Below, piece after piece: positions 1 through 7,114 of a DNA stretch of 8,055 nt. A program made the translations under genes and the position numbers. Positions within the stretch are counted from its first letter, which is position 1, and every line of letters starts with the position of its first letter. The notes beneath the pieces were generated by a model. That model was given only the letters and a program-made list of their open reading frames with translations, was not told where the DNA came from and made no database searches. The stretch is from an uncultured Solirubrobacterales bacterium (lineage in GTDB: Bacteria; Actinomycetota; Thermoleophilia; Solirubrobacterales; Solirubrobacteraceae). Location of the stretch: positions 1 through 8,055 of the forward strand of contig CAJBXY010000040.1 of assembly GCA_903959665.1 (NCBI GenBank), written 5' to 3'.

Positions 1-1797
1 CACTCCGCTCGCGGCGCTCCAAGACTCGATCTCGACGCTACCGCGTGCCGCGCCGCTGAGCGTCAACCTGCCGCGCGGGCCGGACGAAAATAGCCTCAGC
101 CTTCCGCTCACCGCGAGGTCGCCGACATAGCGGTAACCAGCCAGAACCAGCTCGCCCATCGGGCCGTTAGTGGCGTCGAAGCTGCCGCCTCGAAGGCCAC
201 CTCCGCGCGCATCGCCGCCCGCCGCCAACTTCATGTAACCGATCGAGATTGCGTCGCTGACAGAATTCCGCGCAACGGTGAGCGCGCGGCCACGAGTGCC
301 GGTCGTTCCCGGCGCCGCCCTGGCGTCGGCGAGCCGAAGCGGCGCGAGCGGAACGGGCCGCACGGCGTTGTCGCGGTTGGCGCAGGGAGCGCCCACCTTA
401 AGATTGGCGGCAAAGCGGCGCAGCGCGGTCGCGATACAGCCGGTGGAATCGGTTCCAAGCAGGTCGTGGCCGGCGCCGCGGAGTTCAACCAAGCTCGCTT
501 TCGGTAACAGCGCCGCCACCGCCACCGCATTCTCGGCCGGCGTGCGCAGGTCAAGCTGCCCTGCCAACACCAGCGCCGGGACGTCCGGCAGCGCGCCGCT
601 GGCCGGCGCCGTGTCCAACTGGAGAGGAAATTGCAGGCAGTCGCTAACGGCGCTCTGCGCAGCAACGGTGGCTGAGTCAAACGGGGCGTAGGTGGTGGCC
701 GCGACCGCGGCGAGCGCGCTATTCATTACTGCCGGGCGCTGAGAGAGCGCCGTCGAAAGCGAGTAGGGAAGTGCTGAATCGAGGCATCTTGTCACGACAT
801 TGAGCCCGAAGCTGAGTTGCCGCGTTTCCTGTGGCGGGAAGCCGAGCGCCGGCAGCAGCCGCAGCAGCGGCGCGTAATCTTCACTGCGGGCAGCGGCCAT
901 CGCGGCTGGCAGCTGAGCCTGCAGCTCGGCGTTGATGTCACCGCTGAAGATGAGGTTCGCTATTTGATGCTGGCTGGAGTACTCCGCCGCCGTCGAGCGG
1001 CCGCGGGCGTCGTAGATCTTGCCCCGTAGCGGCGCGCTCGCGACGCGGCGGACTACCGCCGACAGGTCGCCGACCGGGTCTTTCGTGATGCCTGCGCAGC
1101 TCTTGCCCGCGCACTGCCGTGCCGTCACTCGCGGTATCGCGGCGTACGTGCCGAGGTAGAAGCCGCTTTCTTGGCTGGGCCCGACGACCGAGTCAAGGAT
1201 CAACGATTCGGTCTGCTTGGGATATCTGCGCGCATATTCCTGCGCAACCCATGTTCCATAGCTGACGCCCATCAGCGCAACTTTGCGCGCGCCGAATGCG
1301 CGCCGAATTGCGTCAAGGTCGGCGACGCTGTCGAGCGTTGAATAGAAGCGTCGGCGCGGCCCAACCCGCTGCGCGCAATCGGCAATCAAAGCTGGGGACC
1401 AGAGCTCGTTTGCGGGATGGTTCTGCAGCGGCGGGCACGAGAGCGCGCCGGACCCCCCCGTCCCGCGCTGATCGACCACGACGAGTCGATGGTTGCGCAG
1501 CATTGGTGAGAGCGACGCCTCGAATTGATCTGCGAACGGCAGCGCAGCCTGCCCGGGGCCGCCAGCAAGAGCAATCAGCAGGCCGGCGCCGCGCGGGTAG
1601 CGGCGCTGCGCTGCGAGCCGAAGCTTGATCGTTCCCGCCGCCTTCGAGGAGTGGTCGAGCGGGACGCTCAATGCCGCACAACGGAACTGGTTGCTCTGCG
1701 CGCACGAGCTGAACTTCAATGCCGCGGCGTTGGAGGCGCTGAGCGCAAACGCAGCGAAAGTTAAAGTTACCGTGAGCAGGTGGCGCCGCAGACCCAT
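1..1797 (-). CDS. Secreted alpha/beta-hydrolase, TAP-like (S33-type) peptidase, 3' end outside window
   Basis: The minus-strand frame is open from the ATG at 1797-1795 to the window edge (599 codons, no stop), so the C-terminus is missing. A Sec-type signal peptide is visible: Arg-Arg at 4-5, a hydrophobic stretch about 7-20 and an Ala-x-Ala site near residue 26, so the enzyme is probably exported. The fold markers are in order: oxyanion-hole motif GGPG at 79-82, DQRGTGGSG at 109-117, nucleophile elbow GVSYG with Ser179, Asp416 in GQLDLRTP, and His444 in GAGHD. The catalytic triad is therefore complete. The region around 385-470 resembles the C-terminal TAP-like domain. Ten cysteines suit disulfide bonding outside the cell. 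Family members release N-terminal amino acids or tripeptides, but some act on esters, so the substrate is uncertain. Residues from about 480 onward are an extra Gly/Ala/Arg-rich, probably beta-strand region not needed for the hydrolase fold. No clear ribosome binding site precedes the ATG. The gene is divergent from the ABC exporter. Confidence 0.9.
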   Translation of the reverse strand, partial: MGLRRHLLTVTLTFAAFALSASNAAALKFSSCAQSNQFRCAALSVPLDHSSKAAGTIKLRLAAQRRYPRGAGLLIALAGGPGQAALPFADQFEASLSPMLRNHRLVVVDQRGTGGSGALSCPPLQNHPANELWSPALIADCAQRVGPRRRFYSTLDSVADLDAIRRAFGARKVALMGVSYGTWVAQEYARRYPKQTESLILDSVVGPSQESGFYLGTYAAIPRVTARQCAGKSCAGITKDPVGDLSAVVRRVASAPLRGKIYDARGRSTAAEYSSQHQIANLIFSGDINAELQAQLPAAMAAARSEDYAPLLRLLPALGFPPQETRQLSFGLNVVTRCLDSALPYSLSTALSQRPAVMNSALAAVAATTYAPFDSATVAAQSAVSDCLQFPLQLDTAPASGALPDVPALVLAGQLDLRTPAENAVAVAALLPKASLVELRGAGHDLLGTDSTGCIATALRRFAANLKVGAPCANRDNAVRPVPLAPLRLADARAAPGTTGTRGRALTVARNSVSDAISIGYMKLAAGGDARGGGLRGGSFDATNGPMGELVLAGYRYVGDLAVSGRLRLFSSGPRGRLTLSGAARGSVEIESWSAASGV

Positions 1798-2024
1798 CGC
1801 TAGAAGCTACTGCCCCAGCAGCGCAACTGCGCCGCCCGGCCGGCGCTCAGCCCGGCGGCGTGTCTCCGGCGCCGTCTGGGCGCGGCGTGAACCCGCTACA
1901 GCTAGCCACCGGAACCCTTGGGTAGCGCGGGAAGCGTGGATCTTCTCGAGATCGCTCGCAGAGTGAGAAGGCCGAGCCGCGCGTAGTTCGGACGACGCGC
2001 TGGAAGACGCAATCGCCGCAGAGG

Positions 2025-2035
2025 CCAAAATTTGG
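2025..2035. repeat. Short inverted repeat CCAAA-A-TTTGG in the divergent intergenic region
   Basis: Five bases on each side are perfectly complementary around one central A. It lies in the AT-richer patch between two divergent genes, where an operator would be expected. It is short and could be chance; no regulator gene is next to it. Confidence 0.3.
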
Positions 2036-2061
2036 TCGGTTCATCGGCCAGCCATTATTAC
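2032..2061 (+). promoter_or_regulatory. Candidate weak promoter for the exporter operon
   Basis: TTGGTC (2032-2037) is followed after 18 bases by TATTAC (2056-2061), a loose match to -35 and -10 boxes in otherwise GC-rich DNA. It lies 46 bases upstream of the chosen ATG at 2107. It conflicts with the alternative TTG start at 2032, since both cannot be used as described. No other promoter-like pair in the gap looked better. Confidence 0.22.
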
Positions 2062-2106
2062 GGCCGTACCCTTTACGTAGCGGCCGATCGGCGCCGCCGA
2101 CGCTCT

Positions 2107-3921
2107 ATGACCACTGAGAACTCAGAAAAACTCGCTCCGCCCGACTCCGGGATGACGACCTTCCTGCGGCTGCTCGGCTTCTTGCGCCCCTACCGGCGCA
2201 GCGTCGCCGCGTCGCTGAGCTTCGCGCTGCTGGCGATGGTGATGACGGTTTCGATCCCGTGGCTCACAGGCCAGGCGATCAACCAGATCTACGACGGCGA
2301 CAAGGCCGATCTGAAGTTGCTCGGCGGCGCCGTGCTGCTGGCTGGAATTCTGCGCGCGATCCTGACCGTCATCCGCCGCCTCGTAGCTGGGCGCGTCTCG
2401 CTCGGCGTTGAGTTCGATCTGCGCGCAAAGATCTACGCCCACCTGCAGTCGCTCGAGCTCGCATTCTTCGATCAGCAACAGACAGGCCAGCTGATGTCGC
2501 GGGCGACCGTCGATCTCCAGGCCGTCCGCTTCTTCCTCGGCTACGGCCTCGTCTTCCTAATCCAAGCGCTACTGACAATCGGTCTGGCAGCGATCGCGAT
2601 GTTCCTCACCGATCCTCTGCTGGCCGCGCTGTCGCTGGCGCCGGTTCCGTTCGTGATCATCATTGCCTTCCGTTACGGCCGTCGCTCGCGCCCAGCGCTG
2701 CAAGAGGTTCAGCAGCGGGTGGCGGAGCTAACCGCGGAGGTTGAGGAGAACATCGCTGGCGTGCGCGTCGTCAAAGCGTTCGCGGCCGAGAAGCGCCAGA
2801 AACTGAGCTTCGATTACCGCGTTGGTCGCGTCTTCGATCAGTCGATGGTCTCAACGCGGTTGACCGCGTTCTACGGTCCGTTTATCGGCTTCCTGCCGCA
2901 GCTTGGCCTAGCAGCGGTGCTCTTCTTTGGCGGCCGCCAAGTGATCAACGGCGAGCTCTCGATCGGCGCCTTTTCGGCCTTCTACACCTACCTGCTGATG
3001 CTGATCGCACCGATGCGCACCTTCGGCATGATGCTCGGCCTCTCGCAGCGGGCGACAGCTTCCGGCGGCCGCATCTTTCAGATCCTCGACCGCCAGCCCG
3101 AAGTGACGGCCCAGCCCGGCGCCGGGCCGCTGCCAGCCGGTGGTGGCCGCGTGCAGTTCGAAAACGTGACGCTGCGCTACCCAGGCGCCTCACGCGACGC
3201 GCTTGAAGGCATCGACCTCGACGTTCGCGCGGGGCTGACGGTCGCGCTCGTCGGTGGAACCGGCTCAGGCAAGAGCTCGCTGGTGCAGCTGATCCCGCGC
3301 CTCTACGACACCACCGGCGGCCGCGTTCTCGTCGACGGCGCTGACGTTCGTGACGTCGATCCAACCGAGCTGCGCAGCCAGATCGCGGTAGTCAACGACG
3401 ACCCTTTCCTCTTCTCCGCCAGCGTGCGCGACAACATCGCCTACGCCCGCCCGGAGGCAAGCGACGAGGAGGTCTTCGCCGCCGCCGAGCGCGCCCAGGC
3501 GGCCGCTTTCATCAACAAACTCCCCGACGGGTTCAGCACGATGGTCGGCGAGCGCGGCCTGACCCTCTCCGGCGGCCAACGCCAGCGGCTGGCGATTGCG
3601 CGCGCGCTGCTCGCCGATCCACGGATTCTGATCCTCGACGACGCCACCTCAAGCGTCGACGCATCGACCGAGCAACAGATCAAAGCGGCGCTGCGCGAAG
3701 TGATGGCCGGGCGCACGACCTTTGTGATCGCGCACCGACTCTCGACGATCGCGCTGGCAGAAGAGATCGTGCTGCTCGAGAAGGGGCGACTCGTAGCTCA
3801 CGGCGACCACGAACACCTGCTGGCTGAAAGTGATCTTTATCGCCAGATAGTCGAGAAGGGGCTGCCGGACCAAGTCTTCCTAACTCGCAAGCCGACCGAG
3901 AGCGAGGTCGCCGGGCTATGA
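2107..3921 (+). CDS. ABC exporter half-transporter A (degenerate Walker B, intact LSGGQ)
   Basis: A 604-residue half-transporter with an N-terminal transmembrane domain and a C-terminal ATPase domain, in the inner membrane. Six hydrophobic segments fall near 35-57, 72-92, 143-165, 168-188, 254-276 and 283-302. ATPase motifs: A-loop Tyr358, Walker A GGTGSGKS at 383-390 (Lys389), signature LSGGQ at 487-491, Walker B ILILD ending at Asp511, D-loop SSVD, and H-loop His543. Two positions are unusual. The residue after Walker B is Asp512 instead of the catalytic Glu, and the Q-loop reads VVNDDPFLF, with Asp431 where Gln is normal. This is the pattern of the inactive-site subunit of heterodimeric exporters such as BmrC or TM287, partnered by the next gene, whose start overlaps this stop by 4 bases. 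Substrate cannot be told; drugs, lipids or peptides are all possible. Start choice is uncertain: ATG 2107 gives a normal-length N-terminus but has no clear ribosome binding site, whereas an in-frame TTG at 2032 has AGAGG seven bases upstream and adds 25 Arg-rich residues. Confidence 0.93.
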   Translation: MTTENSEKLAPPDSGMTTFLRLLGFLRPYRRSVAASLSFALLAMVMTVSIPWLTGQAINQIYDGDKADLKLLGGAVLLAGILRAILTVIRRLVAGRVSLGVEFDLRAKIYAHLQSLELAFFDQQQTGQLMSRATVDLQAVRFFLGYGLVFLIQALLTIGLAAIAMFLTDPLLAALSLAPVPFVIIIAFRYGRRSRPALQEVQQRVAELTAEVEENIAGVRVVKAFAAEKRQKLSFDYRVGRVFDQSMVSTRLTAFYGPFIGFLPQLGLAAVLFFGGRQVINGELSIGAFSAFYTYLLMLIAPMRTFGMMLGLSQRATASGGRIFQILDRQPEVTAQPGAGPLPAGGGRVQFENVTLRYPGASRDALEGIDLDVRAGLTVALVGGTGSGKSSLVQLIPRLYDTTGGRVLVDGADVRDVDPTELRSQIAVVNDDPFLFSASVRDNIAYARPEASDEEVFAAAERAQAAAFINKLPDGFSTMVGERGLTLSGGQRQRLAIARALLADPRILILDDATSSVDASTEQQIKAALREVMAGRTTFVIAHRLSTIALAEEIVLLEKGRLVAHGDHEHLLAESDLYRQIVEKGLPDQVFLTRKPTESEVAGL

Positions 3922-5762
3922 GCAAGAGCCAGCGCCAAGAGATGGGCTTGACGCGCCGCGAGGACGTTCGCCGCCGCCTTGAAGGAACCAGCGGGCGCGG
4001 CCGTAAGCTGCGCGGCCTTGCGAGCTTGATGCGCCCCTACCGCGGACGCGTGATCCTGATGTCGATCGCTCTCGTGATTGGCGTCGCCGCCTCTCTGGCG
4101 CCGGCGCCGCTGGCTGCCAAGGCGATCGACGGCGGCATCATCCCCGGCGACCTGACGGTCCTCAACCTTGTTGTCGCCGCCTACATCGTCAGCGTGCTGC
4201 TCGTGTGGGGCTGCTCCTACGCGCAGACCTTCCTCGTCGGCTGGGTTGGCCAGCGCGCGCTCGCCGACCTGCGCCGACGCATATTCGAACACCTCCAACA
4301 GATGCCGGTCGGCTTTTACGAGCGTCGCTCGGCCGGGGTGCTGATCAGCCGCATGACCAACGACGTTGACGCGCTCAACTCGCTCGTCACCGACACGATC
4401 GTGACGCTCTTTCAAGCGACGCTGACGCTGCTCGGTTCAATCGTGATTTTGTTGCTTCTCGATTGGCAGCTCGCGCTGCTGGTCTTCCTGATCTTCCCGG
4501 TGATGGCCGTCGCCTCGTTGCTCTTCCGGATCGCCAGCGCCGACGCCTACAAGCGCACGCGCGAGACAATCGGCTCGCTAACCGGCTACCTCCAGGAGAC
4601 GCTCTCCGGGGTTCGCGTTGTGCGGGCATTTGCGCAGGAGCCGGTCCACCGTGAACGCTTCCGCGACCTCAATGAGAGCAACCGCTCAGCCAACATGACG
4701 ACCGTAAACCTGAACGCCGTCTACTTCCCTTCTGTTGAACTGATCGCAGCATTGGCAGTCGTGCTGGTGATCGCCTTCGGCGGCCTGCAGGCGATCGACG
4801 GAGCGGTTGAGATCGGCGTACTGGTCGGCTTTATCGCCGCTCTCAACGGCTTCTTCGACCCGATCACTCAGCTCTCGCAGGTTTACACGACCTACCAATC
4901 GGGGATGGCGGCGCTCGACAAGATCTTTGAATTGCTCGACACGCCGTCCGACCTCGTCGACGCCCCGGACGCGATCACGCTGCCCTCAGTCAAGGGAGCG
5001 ATTGAGTTCAGCTCCGTCTCATTCGCCTACCAGCCGCGCGTTGGCAGCGGCGAGGAGCCCGGCGAGACGAAGCTCGCGCTTGACGACGTCAGCGTCTCAA
5101 TTGCGCCCGGCGAAACCATCGCGCTGGTCGGCTCAACCGGTGCCGGAAAGTCGACCTTCGCGAAGCTAATCGCCCGCTTTTACGACCCGACCAGCGGTTC
5201 GGTCAGCGTCGATGGCCACGACCTGCGATCAGTTACGATGCACTCGCTACGCAGCCAAATGGGAATAGTTCCCCAAGAGGGCTACCTCTTCAGCGGCACG
5301 ATCGCCGAGAACCTTGCCTTCGCTCGCCCCGACGCGCCGCGCGAAGAGCTCGAGGACGCGGCCAAGGCGGTCGGTGCGTGGCCGTTCATCGAATCGCTCG
5401 AGGACGGGCTCGAAACTCAGATCGGTGAGCGCGGCGGAATGCTCTCAGCAGGCCAGCGCCAATTGATTGCCTTTGCGCGCGCACTGGTCGCCAACCCTAG
5501 AATTCTTATTCTCGATGAAGCGACCTCAAATGTTGACATCCACTCCGAACTTGCGATCGAACAGGCGCTGCGACGGCTGCTGGCCGGTAGGACGTCGATC
5601 GTGATCGCCCACCGCCTCTCGACGATCCGCCAAGCCAGCCGGATTCTCGTGCTCGAAGGAGGCCGCATTGCCGAGCAGGGAACTCACGACGAGCTGCTGG
5701 CGCTCGCGGGCGTCTACTCCGATCTTTACTCCGACTGGGCAGAGCAGGCGGGCGCGGCGTGA
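3918..5762 (+). CDS. ABC exporter half-transporter B (catalytic Glu, altered LSAGQ)
   Basis: A 614-residue half-transporter with transmembrane and ATPase domains in the same order as its partner. Hydrophobic segments lie near 46-66, 80-100, 158-180, 184-206, 270-290 and 298-316. ATPase motifs: A-loop Tyr371, Walker A GSTGAGKS at 405-412 (Lys411), canonical Q-loop Gln453 in IVPQEGYLFSG, Walker B ILILD ending at Asp533 with catalytic Glu534, and H-loop His565. The signature is LSAGQ (509-513) instead of LSGGQ. ATP sites form between Walker motifs of one half and the signature of the other, so this subunit's intact Walker B pairs with the partner's LSGGQ (competent site), and its altered signature pairs with the partner's Asp512 site (degenerate). 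The complementary defects show that the two proteins work as an obligate heterodimer. The ATG overlaps the upstream stop as ATGA, with GAGG ten bases before it, so translation is probably coupled. Confidence 0.94.
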   Translation: MSKSQRQEMGLTRREDVRRRLEGTSGRGRKLRGLASLMRPYRGRVILMSIALVIGVAASLAPAPLAAKAIDGGIIPGDLTVLNLVVAAYIVSVLLVWGCSYAQTFLVGWVGQRALADLRRRIFEHLQQMPVGFYERRSAGVLISRMTNDVDALNSLVTDTIVTLFQATLTLLGSIVILLLLDWQLALLVFLIFPVMAVASLLFRIASADAYKRTRETIGSLTGYLQETLSGVRVVRAFAQEPVHRERFRDLNESNRSANMTTVNLNAVYFPSVELIAALAVVLVIAFGGLQAIDGAVEIGVLVGFIAALNGFFDPITQLSQVYTTYQSGMAALDKIFELLDTPSDLVDAPDAITLPSVKGAIEFSSVSFAYQPRVGSGEEPGETKLALDDVSVSIAPGETIALVGSTGAGKSTFAKLIARFYDPTSGSVSVDGHDLRSVTMHSLRSQMGIVPQEGYLFSGTIAENLAFARPDAPREELEDAAKAVGAWPFIESLEDGLETQIGERGGMLSAGQRQLIAFARALVANPRILILDEATSNVDIHSELAIEQALRRLLAGRTSIVIAHRLSTIRQASRILVLEGGRIAEQGTHDELLALAGVYSDLYSDWAEQAGAA

Positions 5763-6625
5763 GCGGCGCCGCGATCGAATGGGTTGGTCTCAGCGGAGGC
5801 AGCTTTCAGATGGGCAACCCGCGCGGTGACGGCTACCCGCAGGATGGCGAGATGCCCGTCCACGAGGTTTCGCTAACTCCATTCGCGATTGCCGCCACGA
5901 CCGTCACCAATGATCAGTTCGCGCGTTTCGTCGAGGAGACCGACTACACGACGGAGGCGGAGGAGTTCGGTTGGTCTTTCGTCTTCTCGATCTTTCTGCC
6001 TGAAGATTTCGAATTGACTCGCGCGGTGCAGAGCGCCGAATGGTGGCGCCAGGTGAACGGCGCCGACTGGCGCCACCCCGAGGGTCCGCAGAGCGACATC
6101 GGCGCGCGCGGCGATCACCCGGTCGTTCAGGTCAGCTGGAACGACGCTGCCGCCTTCTGTGGCTGGGCCGACGCCCGCCTACCGACTGAGGCCGAGTGGG
6201 AATACGCGGCACGCGGCGGCCTAGAGGGAATGGCATTTCCTTGGGGCAACACGCTCGAACCGGACGGAAACCACCTGATGAACGTCTTCCAAGGCGAGTT
6301 TCCGACCGGCAATACCTGCGCCGATGGTTTTGCCGGCACGGCTCCGGTGAGGTCTTATCCACCAAACGGATTTGGGCTCTACGAGATGACCGGCAACGTT
6401 TGGGAGATGTGCTCTGACTGCTACAGCGCAAGCAGCTACGAGCTCAGCGACGAAGAAGACCCGCGCGGGCCAGACTTGCCCGATGACGCTCCGCGAGTGC
6501 AGCGCGGCGGCTCGTACCTTTGCCACGCTTCGTACTGCAAGCGCTACCGCGTCGATGCGCGAAGCCACAACACGCCTGAAAGCTGCGCCGGCAACCTTGG
6601 CCTGCGTGTTGTAAGAAACGACTAG
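5759..6625 (+). CDS. Formylglycine-generating enzyme (sulfatase-modifying factor, FGE/SUMF1 family)
   Basis: This 288-residue protein matches the FGE-sulfatase fold along its whole length: an N-terminal GGSFQMG block, TEAEEFGWSFVF near 65-76, WRHPEGP at 104-110, DHPVVQVSWNDA at 119-130, LPTEAEWEYAARGG at 141-154, FPWGN at 160-164, GTAPV at 193-197, and the C-terminal RGGSYLCHASYC block. Cys255 and Cys260 are the C-x4-C pair that catalyses copper- and oxygen-dependent conversion of the Cys in a sulfatase CxPxR motif to formylglycine. Both being present, with strong similarity to human SUMF1 as I recall it, favours true FGE over EgtB-like or other FGE-fold proteins. No signal peptide is seen, so it should act in the cytoplasm, as bacterial FGEs do. 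GTG is chosen as start because it overlaps the exporter stop (GTGA) and places the first conserved block at the usual distance. No sulfatase gene is in the window. Four other cysteines (187, 218, 221, 276) sit at normally non-Cys positions. Confidence 0.94.
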   Translation: MSGAAIEWVGLSGGSFQMGNPRGDGYPQDGEMPVHEVSLTPFAIAATTVTNDQFARFVEETDYTTEAEEFGWSFVFSIFLPEDFELTRAVQSAEWWRQVNGADWRHPEGPQSDIGARGDHPVVQVSWNDAAAFCGWADARLPTEAEWEYAARGGLEGMAFPWGNTLEPDGNHLMNVFQGEFPTGNTCADGFAGTAPVRSYPPNGFGLYEMTGNVWEMCSDCYSASSYELSDEEDPRGPDLPDDAPRVQRGGSYLCHASYCKRYRVDARSHNTPESCAGNLGLRVVRND

Positions 6626-6644
6626 CGCGAGCTAGGCTGCGGCG

Positions 6645-7097
6645 ATGCCAGAGCAGCCCGCCGGTCGCGTTGAAGCGATCTACATCACAGCCGTGTCCGA
6701 AGCTCCGATGGTCTCGCTTGACCGCGTTAACGCAATCACCGGCTGCGGCCTAGAAGGCGATCGCTACTGCATCGACGAGCCGGGCGAGAAGAGCTTCGAG
6801 AACCTAACGCTGATTGAACAAGAGGCATACGACTACCTCGCGACGATCGACCTTGAGCTTCCGACCAACGCGCTGCGGCGCAACCTGCTCACGAGCGGCG
6901 TCGAACTGAACCCGCTGGTCGGCAAGGAGTTCATGGTCGGAGAGGTGCGCTGCCTTGGCACCGAACTGGCCGACCCCTGCAACTACATCCAGGGGCGCAC
7001 GTTGCCTGGAGTGCTGAAGGCGATGGTTGGCCGCGGCGGCCTGCGCTGCCAGATTCTCGAAGGCGGCGCTATCTCTGTAGGCGACCTCGTCCACTGA
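6645..7097 (+). CDS. MOSC-domain protein
   Basis: A 150-residue stand-alone MOSC domain, the fold found at the C-terminus of molybdenum cofactor sulfurases and in YiiM-like and mARC-type proteins. Supporting motifs are GCGLEGDRY at 33-41, RRNLLTSGVELNPLVGKEF at 78-96, GTELADPC at 105-112 with the conserved Cys112, and the closing block VGRGGLRCQILEGGAISVGD at 128-147. The conserved Cys in this family is thought to bind sulfur or the molybdenum cofactor. The protein has no signal peptide or extra domain, so it is likely cytosolic; its partner enzyme and substrate cannot be told. The ATG follows a weak AGG eight bases upstream and lies 19 bases after the FGE stop, consistent with the same transcript. 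Confidence 0.88.
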   Translation: MPEQPAGRVEAIYITAVSEAPMVSLDRVNAITGCGLEGDRYCIDEPGEKSFENLTLIEQEAYDYLATIDLELPTNALRRNLLTSGVELNPLVGKEFMVGEVRCLGTELADPCNYIQGRTLPGVLKAMVGRGGLRCQILEGGAISVGDLVH

Positions 7098-7103
7098 TTG
7101 CGT

Positions 7104-7107
7104 AGGA
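7104..7107 (+). promoter_or_regulatory. Ribosome binding site of the RidA-family gene
   Basis: AGGA lies seven bases before the ATG at 7115 and fixes that start. It is the clearest Shine-Dalgarno-like sequence before any chosen start in the window. A second plus-strand frame opens at 7098 but has no comparable site and no family match. Confidence 0.5.
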
Positions 7108-7114
7108 TCGCCGC

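Larger units (their letters stand above)
1798..2106. other. Divergent intergenic region, no convincing gene
   Basis: This stretch separates the divergently transcribed hydrolase and exporter genes and should hold the promoters of both. Short open frames cross it on both strands, but their products are Arg/Ala/Pro-rich, lack recognisable motifs and look like chance frames in GC-rich DNA. The only compositionally distinct part is an AT-richer patch around 2025-2061. I see no tRNA, riboswitch or terminator hairpin with a T-tract. Confidence 0.6.

Noticed and set aside
231..691. Plus- and minus-strand open frames of about 140-150 codons inside the hydrolase gene
   Set aside because: They lie wholly within the minus-strand hydrolase frame, which has a catalytic triad and signal peptide; their products are low-complexity Arg/Ala/Ser-rich.
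1296..1705. Open frames on both strands over the N-terminal part of the hydrolase
   Set aside because: They are out of frame with the hydrolase, Arg-rich and without domain signatures, so they are shadows.
1847..2044. Minus-strand open frame of 65 codons in the divergent gap (and another in a second frame, 1807-2028)
   Set aside because: The products are Arg/Ala/Pro-rich with no recognised motif, and two overlapping frames of similar length are typical of chance openings in GC-rich DNA.
3837..4415. Antisense open frame of 192 codons across the junction of the two exporter genes
   Set aside because: The plus-strand frames carry unmistakable ABC motifs; the antisense product is Asp/Arg/Ala/His-rich, as expected from the reverse of a GC-rich gene.
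5759..6625. EgtB-type ergothioneine synthase or other FGE-fold protein as the identity of the FGE gene
   Set aside because: There is no N-terminal DinB-like domain, the length fits stand-alone FGE, and the catalytic C-x4-C pair is intact.
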